Shown here piece by piece: positions 4,593-5,410 of a stretch of 5,410 nt of DNA. The notes beneath the pieces are model-generated. The model saw only the letters and a program-made list of their open reading frames with translations, was not told the origin of the DNA and searched no databases. Positions within the stretch are counted from its first letter, which is position 1. Every line of letters begins with the position of its first letter. A program made the position numbers and the translations under genes. Source of the stretch: Chloroflexia bacterium (GTDB taxonomy: Bacteria > Chloroflexota > Chloroflexia > QHBQ01 > JADMIH01); assembly GCA_025927935.1 (NCBI GenBank), contig JAICKM010000501.1, positions 1 through 5,410 on the forward strand, read 5' to 3'.

Positions 4593-5410
4593 TCAGGGCG
4601 GCGCGCAGGCGTAGTGCTCGATGAAGGGGCCGGCGCTGTCCTGCCCGGCGACCCAGAGGTCCGTGGCGTTCACCACGGCCACCGTGTACAGGCCGCCGCC
4701 CGCGGTCCCGGCGGGGCTGAGGCTCCATTGCAGGCCGTCCCAGTGCTCCACCAGGGGGTAAGGGTTGGTGCCCCAGCCCACGGCCCAGATATCGTGCGGA
4801 GTCACTGCGGCAATGCCGAACAGGAAGCTGTCGCCGGCATCGGGGCTGGGCACGACCGTCCAGCGCGTGCCGTCCCAGTGCTGGATGAGCGTGTGACCGT
4901 TGTCCAGCTCGTCAAAGAACTGGCCCGCCGCCCAGACATCGTCGGCGGCCAGGGCGGTGACGGCGGCCAGCCGGGTTTCGCGGGCCGGGTCCTCGCCGCC
5001 GGGCACGATAGTCCACTGCGTGCCGTCCCAATGCTCGATGATCGTGCGCTGGCCGCCGCCCACGGCCCAGATATCGTCCGCGGCGACGGCGGCGACGCTG
5101 ATCAGCGCATTGTCGCCGCCGGCCCGGCTCGGGCTGGGCACGATGGTCCACTGCGTGCCGTCCCAGTGCATCACCAGGCTGGTCAGGTAGCCCGCGTTGG
5201 GGTAGGTGCCCACGGCCCAGATATTATCGGCGGCGAGCACGGTGAGGGCGCCCAGGCTTCCGGCGGCGTTCGGCGGGTTAGGCGCGTGGACCAGCGTCCA
5301 GCGGGCGCCGTCCCAGTGCGCGATCAACGTGGCGCTCGTCGACGAGCCGACCGCCCAGACATCGTCCGCGGCGACCGCGGCCACCGCGTTGAGCCAACTG
5401 GCGCCGGTCG
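4593..5410 (-). CDS. WDG-repeat protein, probable beta-propeller (5' partial)
   Basis: The frame is open from the right edge to a TGA at 4593-4595; residues TGASWLNA precede the first GTG, so the true start lies outside the window. The visible part, about 271 residues, is built of units of 45 to 50 residues. Each unit has LxxVAAVAADDVWAVG and, about 15 residues later, IEHWDGTQWTIVPSP. I count five full units and a shortened sixth ending IEHYACAPP at the C-terminus. In numbering from the GTG at 5384, the D(D/N)hWAVG motifs fall at about 6, 52, 102, 147, 196 and 240. A Trp-rich, strand-like repeat of this size fits one blade each of a beta-propeller, and similar repeats occur in extracellular proteins of Chloroflexota and Actinomycetota. 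Export is likely but cannot be confirmed without the N-terminus. No catalytic motif is visible, so binding or surface display is the best guess. Neighbouring units also share exact DNA stretches, which points to recent duplication or gene conversion. Confidence 0.85.
   Translation of the reverse strand, partial: TGASWLNAVAAVAADDVWAVGSSTSATLIAHWDGARWTLVHAPNPPNAAGSLGALTVLAADNIWAVGTYPNAGYLTSLVMHWDGTQWTIVPSPSRAGGDNALISVAAVAADDIWAVGGGQRTIIEHWDGTQWTIVPGGEDPARETRLAAVTALAADDVWAAGQFFDELDNGHTLIQHWDGTRWTVVPSPDAGDSFLFGIAAVTPHDIWAVGWGTNPYPLVEHWDGLQWSLSPAGTAGGGLYTVAVVNATDLWVAGQDSAGPFIEHYACAPP

Noticed and set aside
4234..4624. Forward-strand frames across 4234-4624
   Set aside because: Composition is Arg/Gly/Ala-rich and without coding character; they overlap the leader and hairpins of the minus-strand genes.

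Overview
This is a GC-rich bacterial window with no rRNA, tRNA, CRISPR array or intact transposase that I could find. Strong G/C preference at third codon positions, AGGAG-type ribosome binding sites, dispersed C-run/G-run intergenic palindromes and the mix of protein families suggest a filamentous or soil member of the Chloroflexota. That assignment is an inference from style; no marker gene is present. Five of the seven coding regions lie on the minus strand.

Layout, left to right. Positions 3-134 (+) hold the C-terminal end of a gene that starts outside the window. Positions 135-300 are a small repeat cluster: a GAGTGCG tandem repeat, then three copies of a CCCGATT-AA-AATCGGG type palindrome. 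The cluster abuts a short dimeric alpha/beta-barrel-like gene (315-587, +) that seems to have lost its first beta-strand. A GC hairpin at 629-670 separates it from a convergent gene (702-1880, -) for a secreted protein with a HEVSE putative metal-binding motif. Positions 1881-2511 carry no convincing gene, but hold a leader with a three-codon ORF behind a near-perfect Shine-Dalgarno, a perfect 18-bp palindrome, an AT-rich island and a perfect 12-bp-stem hairpin.

Positions 2512-4244 (-) hold three co-directional small genes. Transcription order is an unrecognised 132-aa protein (3846-4244), a DinB/DfsB-type four-helix-bundle protein (3077-3742) and a PPOX-class F420/flavin-binding split-barrel protein (2512-2904). 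They are 103 and 172 bases apart, so they could be one loose operon or separate units. Each has a clear ribosome binding site, and each of those sites lies against a GC-rich inverted repeat. The first gene has a candidate extended -10 promoter (TGGTATAAT, 4468-4476) and a leader of roughly 215 nt that can form mutually exclusive stems, one of which reaches into the Shine-Dalgarno. Positions 4593-5410 (-) hold the C-terminal part of a repeat protein with ADDVWAVG / EHWDGTQW units, probably a beta-propeller, whose start lies beyond the right edge.

The genes do not form an obvious pathway. DinB-like and PPOX-class proteins are both common in small-molecule detoxification or redox chemistry, and the two extracellular-type proteins look like surface or secreted accessory functions. 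I see no complete novel defence or biosynthetic system. The best leads are the possible RNA switch ahead of the 132-aa gene, the repeat-associated truncation at 260-315 and the HExxE secreted protein.
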